Notes under the pieces: model-generated
What the model saw: only the letters and a program-made list of their open reading frames with translations
Told to the model about the DNA's origin: nothing
The model's database searches: none
Shown here: piece after piece, positions 25,863 to 35,420 of the stretch
Layout of the letters: each line of letters starts with the position of its first letter
Position numbering within the stretch: position 1 is the stretch's first letter
DNA from: AWTP1-13 sp963814055
GTDB lineage: Bacteria > Pseudomonadota > Alphaproteobacteria > Rhizobiales > Hyphomicrobiaceae
DNA: 64,000 bases
Direction of reading: 5' to 3'
Assembly (NCBI GenBank): GCA_963814055.1
Contig: CAWFBJ010000002.1
Coordinates: 1-64,000, forward strand
Made by a program: the position numbers and the translations under genes

Positions 25863-27233
25863 TTGACTGAGAATTCCTCGCTTGCGAGTCGTATTTTCGG
25901 CATTTTCTCTGCAAAAATTGGATCGAACTTCCGCAGGAACATCATTTACGTCATGCGGGCGAATGTTGTTGCCCAGGGCGTTGCGGTGCTCAGCGCACCT
26001 TTGCTGACCCGGCTTTATGCAGCTGAGGATTTTGGGCGATTTGCGCTTTTCGCCTCCGTCGTTGCGATCGCCGTCTCCGTGTCGACCGGACGCTTCGACT
26101 GGTCCATTCCCAATGCCCGCACAACCGCGTCGGCTGCGGCCCTGCTGTTGATCGGGTTCTTGTTCATTGCGGCCACGAGTGTTGCGGGCGCGCTTGCGGT
26201 GACATTTGCGATCATGGGCGACAGTGCACTCCTGGCGCAGTCGAAACTGGGCCTGACGGCTTTCCTTATTCCGTTCGCCATGCTCGGCATGGGTCTCGCC
26301 GAGCAACTCAACTGCTGGTTCGTTCGACAGGGCAACCTGCAAGCGATGAGTCATATCAAGATCACCCAAGGAATTTCGAACGCTGGGTTTGCAGTCCTGG
26401 CCGGGTTCGGCAGACTGGGGGCCGTCGGCCTGATCGGCGCGCTGATCCTGTCGACGTGGGTCAGCATCGGGGTTTTCGCCGTCAACGCCGCCGATCTTTG
26501 GCGCCGGCTGGCCCGGACAAGCCGCTCGAGACTAGCTGCGACGTTCAAGCGCAATTGGCGGCAGGCCGGCGTGTCGACCGCCGTGTCCCTGGCAAACACT
26601 CTCAGTGTCTCAGTGAACACGCTCATGATCGTCGCGTTCTTTTCCCTGCAGGAAGCGGGGTGGTATGCCCTCATGTTGCGGCTGGCGGTGGCGCCGATAG
26701 CCATCATCGCCACGGCCATCGGGCAAAGCTTCTGGTCCATCGCTGCCGAACTTGCGCGGAAGGGCCAGTGGCAGGACCTGCGGGTGCTGTATCTCAAAAC
26801 AATCGGCCGCCTGGCTTGGCTCGCTGTGCCGATTGCGATCGGATGCGGGGCCGGACCGTTTGTTGTCGGACCGCTGTTCGGATCGGACGACTGGGGACCC
26901 GCGGGTTATGTGCTTTTGGCGATGGCGCCGCATCTCATCGGCGCCGCCGTCTTTTCCCCCACCACGCACCTCATCGTCTACAGGCGCCAAGCCTACCAGT
27001 TCGCTTCGGACGCGCTCGCCATCTCGCTGACGGTTATCTCGGTATATGCGGCGGCGCGCCTCGGCCTGGGCATTGTGATCTGCACCCTGCTCGTCTCGCT
27101 TTCGATCCTGACGGGGTACGTTGTCCGGTTCTTCTTCCACCTCCGCGCAAATGCCGAGCTGTCGAGCAAGGCGCGGAAATTCGATCTTGATGCGCCCAAC
27201 TTCAGTGTCAGGCAGGACGATCCCGGGACTTGA
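25863..27233 (+). CDS. Polysaccharide flippase-like (Wzx/MOP family) protein
   Basis: This 456-residue polytopic membrane protein has about 12-14 helices. The region VVAQGVAVLSAPLLTRLYAA then EDFGRFALFASVVA is the hallmark start of oligosaccharide flippases in the MOP superfamily. Later segments LFSLQEAGWYALMLRLAVAP-like and VVGPLFGSDDWGPAGYV fit the second half of the fold. It would flip lipid-linked glycan units across the inner membrane. The start used is TTG 25863; ATG 25953 would lose part of the N-terminal amphipathic segment. No glycosyltransferases are adjacent, which is unusual for a Wzx gene. Confidence 0.78.
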   Translation: MTENSSLASRIFGIFSAKIGSNFRRNIIYVMRANVVAQGVAVLSAPLLTRLYAAEDFGRFALFASVVAIAVSVSTGRFDWSIPNARTTASAAALLLIGFLFIAATSVAGALAVTFAIMGDSALLAQSKLGLTAFLIPFAMLGMGLAEQLNCWFVRQGNLQAMSHIKITQGISNAGFAVLAGFGRLGAVGLIGALILSTWVSIGVFAVNAADLWRRLARTSRSRLAATFKRNWRQAGVSTAVSLANTLSVSVNTLMIVAFFSLQEAGWYALMLRLAVAPIAIIATAIGQSFWSIAAELARKGQWQDLRVLYLKTIGRLAWLAVPIAIGCGAGPFVVGPLFGSDDWGPAGYVLLAMAPHLIGAAVFSPTTHLIVYRRQAYQFASDALAISLTVISVYAAARLGLGIVICTLLVSLSILTGYVVRFFFHLRANAELSSKARKFDLDAPNFSVRQDDPGT

Positions 27234-27424
27234 AAAAGAGGCGCTTGTCCGACCGGGCCGGACAGAAGCCAGATGCGTACCGGTTGCCGCGTCAGTCGTT
27301 CAGCCGCCAAAGTTGCCGTAATGGCGCCGTTTGCCTTGGAAATGAGCTGCAGCGAGGCGATTCGGCCGTTGCGAACAAGAGACTAGGCACTTTGGCTGGC
27401 GTTTGCTGGACGTGCGGAGGCGTA

Positions 27425-28591
27425 GTGTCTAAGCAGAATCTGGAACCGCCGAGAATCGGTCAGCCCCTAGCCATGAAGCACGCCCTGCCGGACTCCGAAC
27501 TTGGCGGCCCTAGCTCCGATCTGGGCCCCGGTCTGGAGGATCGAGAGGCCGGCGCATCCGCGCGACCCTGTTTCACCATCGACGCCGCACTGGGGCTGAT
27601 CGTCGATGCTAACCCGGCAGCCTGGACCGTCCTGGGCTTCGAGGCGGTGGCGGTCACGCTGCCGGTGGCGGTGGACAGCGGCATGCCGGCCCTGCAGCAT
27701 CTCAGGCAATTCGCGAGCGCCCGGCAGATCAGCGCCACCGAAAACCTCACCTTGTGGACCTCGCGCGGCGTCAGGCAGCTCCTTTGCCAGGTGCGGCGGG
27801 TGCAGGTGGGCCAGAGCCTGTTCGTCGTCCGCGTGCTTGACGATGCCGCCAGCAAAGGACCGCGGCCCTCCGCGCCCGGCGCGCGTCATGGCGCGCGGGA
27901 GGTGACGGCGACGGCAAAGCTGGCGCATGAACTGCGGACGCCGCTGAGCGCCGTGATCGCTTATGCCGAAGTGCTCAAGGATCAGCATTTCGGGCCGCTC
28001 GGCAATGCGCGCTATCGCGAGTACGCCGGCAACATCTACGACAGCGCGCGGCATGCGCTGGGAGTGGTGGACGGCATGCTGGCAAGCAGCCCCACGCAGT
28101 CGGGCCTGCCGGAACTCGCGTTCACCGATCTAGACCCGGCATGCATCGTCGCCAATTGTCTGGCCGTCGCGCGGCCGCTGGCCGACCAGGCGGGACTTGA
28201 ACTCGTGTCCGAGATCGGGCCCCGCACGCCGCACGTCGTCGCCGACGAGGTGGCCCTCAAGCAGATGCTTCTGAACCTGCTCACCAACGCCATCAAGTTT
28301 GCGCGGCGCGGGGACCGGGTGACGGTAGCGGTGGCCTATGAACTCGGCGGGCCGTTGCGTATCGCCGTAGCCGATACGGGGCCCGGCATGAACGAGCCGC
28401 CGCTGGCGCTGGAAGGCGGGAAAGCGGCCATCGGCCGGAGCAAGGTAGGCAACGCCGGGCTCGGCATCGGCCTGCCGCTGACCCGCGCACTGGCGGAAGC
28501 CAACGGCGCGGCCCTGGTCATCGACAGCGCGCCCGGCCGCGGCACGCGGGTGATCATAGCGTTCGGCAAGGACCGGGTGGTGCCCGTGTGA
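27425..28591 (+). CDS. Soluble PAS-containing sensor histidine kinase
   Basis: This 388-residue kinase has no membrane helix. A degenerate PAS domain (about 35-140) begins CFTIDAALGLIVDANPAAWT. The HisKA domain has KLAHELRTPLSAVIAYAEVL with the phosphorylated His. Its continuation DQHFGPLGNARYREYAGNIY is typical of the DivJ/PleC/PdhS-type kinases of alphaproteobacteria. The HATPase domain has the N box NLLTNAIKFARRGD, G1 ADTGPGM and G2 GLGIGLPLTRAL. GTG 27425 was chosen after a cggagg; ATG 27473 is possible. No response regulator is adjacent. It may feed the cell-cycle phosphorelay, but that is inference from sequence style. Confidence 0.82.
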   Translation: MSKQNLEPPRIGQPLAMKHALPDSELGGPSSDLGPGLEDREAGASARPCFTIDAALGLIVDANPAAWTVLGFEAVAVTLPVAVDSGMPALQHLRQFASARQISATENLTLWTSRGVRQLLCQVRRVQVGQSLFVVRVLDDAASKGPRPSAPGARHGAREVTATAKLAHELRTPLSAVIAYAEVLKDQHFGPLGNARYREYAGNIYDSARHALGVVDGMLASSPTQSGLPELAFTDLDPACIVANCLAVARPLADQAGLELVSEIGPRTPHVVADEVALKQMLLNLLTNAIKFARRGDRVTVAVAYELGGPLRIAVADTGPGMNEPPLALEGGKAAIGRSKVGNAGLGIGLPLTRALAEANGAALVIDSAPGRGTRVIIAFGKDRVVPV

Positions 28592-28676
28592 GGGCGATCC
28601 CCGTGAGGCATGTTGGCCAAACACCACGCCCGGCTATTCTGTTAGGCTGCCCGGTGATGTCCGAGCTGTTTTCCGA

Positions 28677-30449
28677 ATGCAAGCGGCGCTGTGGCTGAAG
28701 ATGATGGCGAGTATCATCGCCGTGGTGTCTGCGCTCATTGCCCGGCTGTCGGCATGGCGTCGCCGGCAGCGGACGTCCTCTGGTTGGACCGTGTTCGTCG
28801 GCGTATTGGCCGCGGTGATGCTGCTGCCGGTCGCCACTATCGTCGTGCTGTCGCTCGCGCCGGGCGTGACCATCTGGCCGCACCTGATGCGCACAGTTCT
28901 TCCTGCAGCACTCGTCGACACCATGCTGCTGCTCATCGGTGTGAGCGTAGTGGTGCTCGTCTTCGGCACGTCCACGGCGTGGCTGGTGACCATGTATCGT
29001 TTTCCCGGTCGTGCCGTCGTTGACCGGCTGTTGGTGCTGCCGCTCGCCGTGCCGACCTACATTGTCGCCTACTGCTACGTGGAACTGCTGGATTTCTCTG
29101 GTCCGGTGCAGCGTCTGCTTCGGGCTCTGTTTGGATGGCACACGGTCAAGGACTATTGGTTTCCCGATGTGCGCAGCATGGGTGGTGCCATGATCGTCCT
29201 GTCGGCCGTACTGTACCCTTACGTCTACCTGACCGCGCGCGCGAGCTTCGTGCAGCAGTCGGTGTGCGTGCTGGAGGTGGCGCGCACACTGGGCCAGACC
29301 TCGGCCGGCGCGTTCTGGCGCGTGGCGTTGCCCCTCTCTCGGCCCGCACTGGCGGCCGGACTGGCCCTGGCACTGATGGAGACGCTCAACGATCTGGGCG
29401 CCGTGCAGTATCTCGGCGTGCAGACCCTCACGGCCAGCATCTATACCACGTGGCTGCAACGCTCGAGCCTCGGCGGCGCGGCGCAACTCGCATTGGTGGC
29501 GCTGTTGTTCGTTGTGGCTCTCGTGCTGGCCGAGCGGGCAGCGCGCGGGCGCGGACAATATCATCACACGACGGGGCGCTATCGCTCCATCCCGTTCTCG
29601 GACCTCGAGGGATGGCGCGGCTATGCTGCGGCGGGAGTGTGTGCGGTGCCGGTCATGGCGGGGTTTGTGGCGCCGTTGGCCATCCTGGTCGTGCAGGCGA
29701 CCGCGCACGTTTCGGATGCGCTGGAAGCGGGCTTCTGGAGCGCCGTGCGCAACAGCGTCGGCGTGTCTGTCGTGGCCGCCGCGGCAACAGTGGTGCTCGG
29801 TCTCACGCTCGCCTACGCGCGCCGTGTGGCACCCAATGCTTTCGTGCGCGTCGCGGTGCGATGTTCGGGCTTAGGCTACGCCCTACCCGGAACAGTGCTC
29901 GCGCTCGGATTGCTGATTCCGTTGGCCGGTCTCGACAATGCCTTCGATGCGTGGCTCCGGTCCTGGTTTGGCGTGTCGGTCGGGCTGCTGCTGTCGGGCA
30001 GTCTGGTCGTGGTCGTTCTGGCCTATGTCATCCGGTTCCTGGCGGTGTCTCTCTCGGCGCTGGAGGCAGGGTTCGAACGCTTGTCCCCCAATCTCGATGC
30101 AGCGGCCCGCACGCTCGGAGAGAGTGCGCTGTCGTCGCTGTGGCGCGTGCACATGCCGCTGCTTGTTCCGGCACTCGGCGCTGCCGCGCTGCTGGTGTTT
30201 GTGGATGCGATGAAGGAACTGCCGGCGACGATCCTGTTGCGCCCATTCAACTTCGAGACGCTGGCCACGCACGTCTATGCCTACGCCGGGTTGGAGATGT
30301 TCGAGAGCGCAACGCTCGGCGCCTTGACGATCGTCGTCATCGGTCTTGTCCCGGTGCTTCTGCTACATCAGGCGGTGGCCGGAGGCCGAGCGGGAGAAGG
30401 CTTCGGCGCGGGATGGCTCCGCCGTTCATCCGCGCGCGGCAGGCTCTGA
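28677..30449 (+). CDS. Iron(III)-type ABC transporter permease, two fused domains
   Basis: This 590-residue inner-membrane permease is of the FbpB/SfuB class. It carries two homologous binding-protein-dependent permease modules. Each half ends with an EAA loop: EVARTLGQTSAGAFWRVALP near residue 200, and DAAARTLGESALSSLWRVHM near 480. The first half also has PLAVPTYIVAYCYVELLDFS, typical for ferric iron permeases. The matching periplasmic binding protein and ATPase genes are not next to it. The start is ATG 28677, with ATG 28701 as an alternative. The transported metal is inferred from the family only. Confidence 0.85.
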   Translation: MQAALWLKMMASIIAVVSALIARLSAWRRRQRTSSGWTVFVGVLAAVMLLPVATIVVLSLAPGVTIWPHLMRTVLPAALVDTMLLLIGVSVVVLVFGTSTAWLVTMYRFPGRAVVDRLLVLPLAVPTYIVAYCYVELLDFSGPVQRLLRALFGWHTVKDYWFPDVRSMGGAMIVLSAVLYPYVYLTARASFVQQSVCVLEVARTLGQTSAGAFWRVALPLSRPALAAGLALALMETLNDLGAVQYLGVQTLTASIYTTWLQRSSLGGAAQLALVALLFVVALVLAERAARGRGQYHHTTGRYRSIPFSDLEGWRGYAAAGVCAVPVMAGFVAPLAILVVQATAHVSDALEAGFWSAVRNSVGVSVVAAAATVVLGLTLAYARRVAPNAFVRVAVRCSGLGYALPGTVLALGLLIPLAGLDNAFDAWLRSWFGVSVGLLLSGSLVVVVLAYVIRFLAVSLSALEAGFERLSPNLDAAARTLGESALSSLWRVHMPLLVPALGAAALLVFVDAMKELPATILLRPFNFETLATHVYAYAGLEMFESATLGALTIVVIGLVPVLLLHQAVAGGRAGEGFGAGWLRRSSARGRL

Positions 30450-30622
30450 GCGCAATTGCCATTTCGACCTGTGCAGCCCTTCTCAATTCTGTCGTGAACC
30501 AGTCGGAGCATGCAGCCGTCCTCCGACAAGCTTGGGACGAGTAGGTGTGCTGCGGCTATGCAACCCGCCCCTGCGTGCTATTTTTGCTCCCGAGAAGAAG
30601 CCAAGCACACGCGGAGGAGCCC

Positions 30623-31429
30623 ATGGACTTCAAAGGAAAAGTCGCCCTGGTCACGGGGGGCGGCAATGGCATCGGCCGGGCTGCCGCGCTTGCGTTCGCC
30701 AGTCGCGGCGCCAAGGTCGTCATCGTCGACCGCGATGCGGAAGGGGCAGAGCGCACGTCGGCCACCATCCGCCAGCAGGGCGGTGATGCGCGCTTCCATG
30801 TCGCCGACGTCACCAAGTCTGCCGAGGTGCAAGGTTACGTAAAGGCGGCGATGGACGCATACGGCCGCATCGACTGTTTCTTCAACAATGCCGGTATCGA
30901 AGGGAAGATCGCCGCCATCGTCGATTACGACGAAGCGGTGTTTGATCAGGTTCTGGCAACCAACGTCAAGGGCGTGTTCCTCGGCCTGCGGGCTGTGCTG
31001 CCAGTCATGCTCGCGCAGAAGTCGGGTGCGGTGGTGAACACCGCATCGGTTGCCGGTCTCGTCGGCACGCCGGGCATGTCGGCCTATGTCGCGTCCAAGC
31101 ATGCCGTGATCGGCATTACCAAGGCGGCGGCCGGCGAGGTCGCCCGTGGCGGCGTGCGTGTCAACGCGGTGTGTCCCGGGCCTATCGATACGCGCATGAT
31201 CCACGCCATCGAGGCCCAACTCGATCCGGTCAATCCGGCGGCCGTCGAAGCGCGCTATCAGGCGGCGCTGCCGCTGGGGCGCTACGGTACGGCCGAGGAG
31301 GTGGCCAATGTAGTGGTGTTCTTGTGCTCGGATCTCGCGAGCAGCATCAACGGCGCGCAATACGTGATCGACGGTGGCCGCACCTCGATCGGCGGCGCCA
31401 TCACATCGGTACCGAAGGTCGGCGGGTAG
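30623..31429 (+). CDS. Short-chain dehydrogenase/reductase
   Basis: This 268-residue NAD(P)-dependent oxidoreductase has all classical SDR motifs. The cofactor loop is TGGGNGIG, followed by NNAGIEG. The catalytic triad is Ser in NTASVAGLVG and Tyr/Lys in YVASK, and PGPID follows. The C terminus YVIDGGRTSIGGAI is typical of FabG-like members. ATG 30623 follows gcggaggagcc at good spacing. It lies upstream of and convergent with tctA. Asp at the end of the second strand (VIVDRD) suggests NAD preference. Substrate unknown. Confidence 0.9.
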   Translation: MDFKGKVALVTGGGNGIGRAAALAFASRGAKVVIVDRDAEGAERTSATIRQQGGDARFHVADVTKSAEVQGYVKAAMDAYGRIDCFFNNAGIEGKIAAIVDYDEAVFDQVLATNVKGVFLGLRAVLPVMLAQKSGAVVNTASVAGLVGTPGMSAYVASKHAVIGITKAAAGEVARGGVRVNAVCPGPIDTRMIHAIEAQLDPVNPAAVEARYQAALPLGRYGTAEEVANVVVFLCSDLASSINGAQYVIDGGRTSIGGAITSVPKVGG

Positions 31430-31452
31430 GGGATCGGTCGCCGGCGCGCGTT

Positions 31453-32959
31453 CTACTTCCGGTCAACGACCATCGTGCCTGATCTCAGGCGCCACAACTG
31501 CGGTCCAAGCACCGCTGCCAGGGCAAGCAAAAGCAGCGCCAGCGACAGCGGCTTCTGCAGGAAGATCATCATGTCGCCCTGGCTGATGGTCATGGCGCGG
31601 CGGAACTCCTGCTCCGCGAGCGGCCCCAGGATCACACCGATGATGACGGGCGCGGTCGGGAAATCGTAAAGCCGCATGAACAGCCCCATGATTCCCATCA
31701 TGTATAGCAGCACCAGGTCCACCTGCGATTGGCTGATGCCATAGGTGCCGATGGTGGCGAACACGAGGATGCCGCCATACAACAGCGGTTCGGGAATCTT
31801 CAGCATCTTCACCCACAGGCCCACCAGCGGCAGGTTCAGCACCAGCAGCATGACGTTGGCGATGTAGAGGCTGGCGATCAGGCCCCACACCAGCGCCGAC
31901 TGCTGCTGCAACAGCAGGGGACCCGGCGTAATGCCGTAGCTCTGGAACGCGGAAAGCATGATGGCGGCGGTGGCCGAGGTCGGCAGGCCGAGCGCCAGCA
32001 TGGGCACAAGCACACCGGCCGCGCTGGCATTGTTGGCGGCCTCCGGACCGGCCACGCCTTCGATTGCGCCGTGGCCGAACTCCTCGGGCTTACGCGACAA
32101 TCTTTTCTCGATGAAGTAGGAGAGGAAGGTCGGCACCTCGGCGCCGCCGGCCGGCATCGCCCCGATGGGAAAGCCGATGGCCGAACCGCGCAGCCAGGGT
32201 TTCCACGAGCGGGCCCAGTCCTCGCGGCTCATCCACACCGAATCCTTGACGGCAAGGACCTCGCCATCCGCCTGACGCTTGAAGCAGGCAAGGTAGAGTG
32301 TCTCGCCGATGGCAAACAAGCCCACCGCGACGACGATGACGTTGATGCCGTCGAGCAGTTCGGTGAGGCCGAAAGTGAAGCGCGGCTGCCCGGTTTGCAG
32401 GTCGATGCCGATAAGTCCGAGGAAGATGCCGACGGCAAGACTCGACGAGGCCGCGTACCGCCGAGTTGCCAAGCACGGCGGAGACAGTGACGAACGCCAG
32501 CACCATCAGCGAGAAGTATTCCGCCGGCCCGAACTTGAGGGCGAAGTTCACCACCGGCTCGGCCAGGAACGTGATGCCGATGGTGCCTATAGTCCCGGCC
32601 ACGAACGAGCCGATGGCGGCCGTCGCCAGTGCTGCGCCCGCGCGGCCGCGCCGGGCCATCTTGTTGCCCTCGAGCGCGGTGACGATGGTGGCCGACTCGC
32701 CCGGCGTGTTCAGCAGGATCGAGGTGGTGGACCCGCCATACATGGCGCCATAGTAAATACCGGCGAACAGGATGAAGGCCGCGGTGGCGTCGACCTTGTA
32801 AGTCAGCGGCAGCAGCAGGGCGATGGTGAGCGCCGGCCCGAGCCCCGGCAGCACACCGATGGCGGTGCCCACCGTGACGCCGACCAGACACCACATCAGG
32901 TTGTAGGGCGTCAGCGCGACGGCAAAACCGGCTGCCAATTGAGCCAGCGTATCCATCAC
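31453..32959 (-). pseudogene. tctA: TctA large membrane subunit, single frameshift
   Basis: The N-terminal 170 residues run from 32959. They include NLMWCLVGVTVGTAIGVLPG, then LGPALTIALLLPLTY and the conserved YYGAMYGGSTTSILLNTPGE. After LGNSAVRGL, near 32445, one extra base breaks the frame. The next frame continues at once with SSLAVGIFLGLIGIDLQTGQ and runs to VDRK at 31453. It includes PIGAMPAGGAEVPTFLSYFI and VLVPMLALGLPTSATAAIML. The rebuilt protein is about 500 residues, the normal TctA length. TctA forms the channel of the tripartite tricarboxylate transporter with TctB and TctC encoded just upstream. A single indel may be a sequence error. Confidence 0.85.
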
Positions 32960-33438
32960 AGCAGCCCTTCGATCAGGCCCGACCCGATCTTGTAGCCGAG
33001 CACGCGATCAAAACCGACATAGCTGACCAGCGCCAGAGTGAAACCGATGGCGGCATCACGCGCGACGTGGCGGCTGCCGAACGCCAGCGCAGTGCAGACG
33101 AACAGCAGCGTCGAGGCGATGATGAAACCGGCCACGCCGATCAACGTGACATTCAACGCAAGCCCGAGAAGCATCCAGGCAAGCCCCCAGGGATTAAACT
33201 CGCCGTACTGCTCCTGCGCCCACCCGCCGCGTAGACCCTGCAACGTCATGAGCACGCCGAGGACGGCCAGCATGATCGTCGACAGCCAGGGGATCACTTT
33301 GGGTCCGACCTGCGCATAGACAGCGTTGGTGGGAATGAGTGTCGTCTGCCAGCCGACAACAGCGGCGAGCACCAGGATGCCGATCCCGACGGCAGTATCG
33401 GCCCACGCCGGCCCACGGCCGAACCCCGTCCCATCCAT
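32956..33438 (-). CDS. tctB: TctB small membrane subunit of tripartite tricarboxylate transporter
   Basis: This 160-residue protein has four predicted membrane helices. It starts at ATG 33438 and overlaps the tctA start by 4 nt. The first helix is followed by PTNAVYAQVGPKVIPWLSTI, the conserved TctB loop. The third and fourth helices are LNVTLIGVAGFIIASTLLFV, and AIGFTLALVSYVGFDRVLGY. The gene order tctC-tctB-tctA is typical. The system imports citrate-like or other organic acids using the ion gradient. Confidence 0.85.
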   Translation of the reverse strand: MDGTGFGRGPAWADTAVGIGILVLAAVVGWQTTLIPTNAVYAQVGPKVIPWLSTIMLAVLGVLMTLQGLRGGWAQEQYGEFNPWGLAWMLLGLALNVTLIGVAGFIIASTLLFVCTALAFGSRHVARDAAIGFTLALVSYVGFDRVLGYKIGSGLIEGLL

Positions 33439-33519
33439 TGGTGCGTACTCCCACGTGCGGACATTCCTTGCTTTTGAAGCCGCCGCGGCGAGTCCGCATA
33501 CCGGGCAGTCGGGCGCCAG

Positions 33520-34509
33520 CTAGGTTGCGAGGCCGAGGTCTTTGAGGATGCCGGTGATGCGCTCGATCTCGCTGTCGAGATATTTGCCGAACTCGGTGCC
33601 GGGCAGATAGATGCTGGTCCAGTCTTTCTTCTTCAGCTCCGCCTGCCAAGTGGGGCCCTGCACCATCTTCTCGATAACGCCAACGAGAGCGGCCTGCTTG
33701 TCCGGCGCCAGCCCCGGTGCGCCGAACACGCCGCGCCAGTTGAAAAGCTCGACGTCAACGCCCTGCTCCTTGAGGGTCGGAATGTCGATGCCGTCCTGGC
33801 GCTTGTCCGCGGAGATCGCCAGCGCGCGCAACTTGCCGGCCTTGATTTGTTCGCCGAACTCGCCGTAGCCCGAGACACCGCACGTCACCTGGTTGCCGAG
33901 GAGCGCGGCTTGCGCAGGGCCGCCGCCGGAATAGGCGACATAGCTTACGCGCTTGGCCTCGACGCCAAGAGATTTGGCGATCATGCCGGCCAGGATATGG
34001 TCGGTGCCACCGGCCGAGCCTCCTGCCCACGATACCTTGCCCGGGTCCGCCTTGAAGGCATCCACGAGGTCTTTCATCGATTTGAGGGGACTTGCGGCGT
34101 TGACCACAATCACCTCGAACTCGCCGGTGAGTCGGGCAATCGGCGTCAGCTCGCGCATGGACACCGGCGACTTGTTGGCGATCAGCGCTCCCACCATCAC
34201 CATGCCACCCACCATCAGCGCGTCACCCTGGCCCTTCTTGGTGGCGACAAACCTCGGCATGCCGACGGCGCCACCGGCGCCGGGCGCGTGCTCGAACTTG
34301 AAATCCTTGATGATGCCGTCGGTGCGCAGCGCAAGCTCGATCGTGCGCCCGGTCTGGTCCCAGCCGCCGCCCGGCGCTGCCGGCACGAAGATCTGCAGGC
34401 TGGTAGGTGCCTGCGCGCTGGCACTGCGCACTTGGAAGGGCGCGAATCCAAGTGCTGCCGACCCAGCCAAGCTAGCCTTCACCACGTCACGGCGCGAAAT
34501 CATGGGCAT
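33520..34509 (-). CDS. tctC: TctC periplasmic solute receptor with Tat-like signal
   Basis: This 329-residue receptor supplies substrate to TctBA. ATG 34509 follows ggggag; ATG 34503 is nearly as good. The N terminus has a twin-arginine motif (ISRRDVVKASLAGSAALGFA) and a cleavage region SASA, so export by Tat is likely. The mature protein shows FVPAAPGGGWDQTGRTIELA, GTDHILAGMIAKSLGVEAKR and SGYGEFGEQIKAGKLRALAI, all typical for the family. It is first in the tctCBA operon. Whether the transporter works depends on the tctA frameshift being real. Confidence 0.9.
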   Translation of the reverse strand: MPMISRRDVVKASLAGSAALGFAPFQVRSASAQAPTSLQIFVPAAPGGGWDQTGRTIELALRTDGIIKDFKFEHAPGAGGAVGMPRFVATKKGQGDALMVGGMVMVGALIANKSPVSMRELTPIARLTGEFEVIVVNAASPLKSMKDLVDAFKADPGKVSWAGGSAGGTDHILAGMIAKSLGVEAKRVSYVAYSGGGPAQAALLGNQVTCGVSGYGEFGEQIKAGKLRALAISADKRQDGIDIPTLKEQGVDVELFNWRGVFGAPGLAPDKQAALVGVIEKMVQGPTWQAELKKKDWTSIYLPGTEFGKYLDSEIERITGILKDLGLAT

Positions 34510-34769
34510 CACTCTCCCCAGTACGACACTTGTTTGTTTAGTCATTTTTCAATGGTTCGCCTAAAGCGTGGCGGCTCAGATCATTCGTCTAGTGTTCCGC
34601 CGACTGTCAATCCTCGCCGCCGCAATTTACGAGCTTACGCCTAACGCCCCGGCTGGGAAATGCTTTCCGGGAAATCCGCCAGGGGCTTTGGCGAACGCCT
34701 CCATCTGAAACGGTTCCGCTCTATTGCATCAGCAGGGCCGCGCTTCGCTCAATACGCCGAGGACACCAC

Positions 34770-35408
34770 CTAGTTGACGGCGGCACCGGTCTTGTCGGCA
34801 AGTTCGTCCTTGGTGACGCCCGGAGCCAGTTCAACCAGCTTGAGCCCTGATTTGGCGACCTCAATCACCGCGAGGTCGGTGACGATAAGGTTGACCACGC
34901 CAACGCCGGTGAGCGGCAGGTTGCACTTGGGCAGTATTTTCTTGTCGATCGAGCCGTCTTTTTTCTTGGCCGTGTGTTCCATGACGACCACTACGCGCTC
35001 CACCCCGGCAACGAGGTCCATGGCGCCGCCCATACCCTTCACCATCTTGCCGGGGATCATCCAGTTGGCGAGATCGCCGGTCTCCGACACCTGCATGGCG
35101 CCGAGGATCGCGAGGTTGATGTGCCCGCCGCGGATCATGCCGAAGCTGTCGGCTGAGGAGAAGAAGCTCGATCCCGGCAGCGTCGTCACGGTCTGCTTGC
35201 CGGCGTTGATGAGGTCCGCATCGACCTCGTTCTCGGACGGGAATGGGCCGATGCCGAGCAGCCCGTTCTCGGACTGCAGCATCACCGTCATGCCGTCGGG
35301 GATATAATTGGCGACCAGCGTCGGCAGGCCGATGCCGAGGTTGACGTAAAAGCCGTCGCGCAATTCCTTGGCGGCACGCGCGGCCATCTGTTCACGGGTC
35401 CAAGCCAT
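34770..35408 (-). CDS. scoB: 3-oxoacid CoA-transferase subunit B
   Basis: This 212-residue subunit forms, with ScoA, succinyl-CoA:3-ketoacid (or similar) CoA-transferase, moving CoA between acids during ketone-body or beta-ketoadipate metabolism. The active-site Glu lies in MLQSENGLLGIGPF. Other conserved pieces are FYVNLGIGLPTLVANYIPDG, FGMIRGGHINLAILGAMQVS and GKMVKGMGGAMDLV. It lies 12 bp after scoA. A ScoAB pair beside a TTT transporter suggests use of an imported keto or dicarboxylic acid. Confidence 0.93.
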   Translation of the reverse strand: MAWTREQMAARAAKELRDGFYVNLGIGLPTLVANYIPDGMTVMLQSENGLLGIGPFPSENEVDADLINAGKQTVTTLPGSSFFSSADSFGMIRGGHINLAILGAMQVSETGDLANWMIPGKMVKGMGGAMDLVAGVERVVVVMEHTAKKKDGSIDKKILPKCNLPLTGVGVVNLIVTDLAVIEVAKSGLKLVELAPGVTKDELADKTGAAVN

Positions 35409-35420
35409 GGGCGGCTCCTT

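Noticed and set aside
25642..25866. Frame between tRNA-His and the flippase gene
   Set aside because: Short, with no motif or ribosome site, and it overlaps the flippase start.
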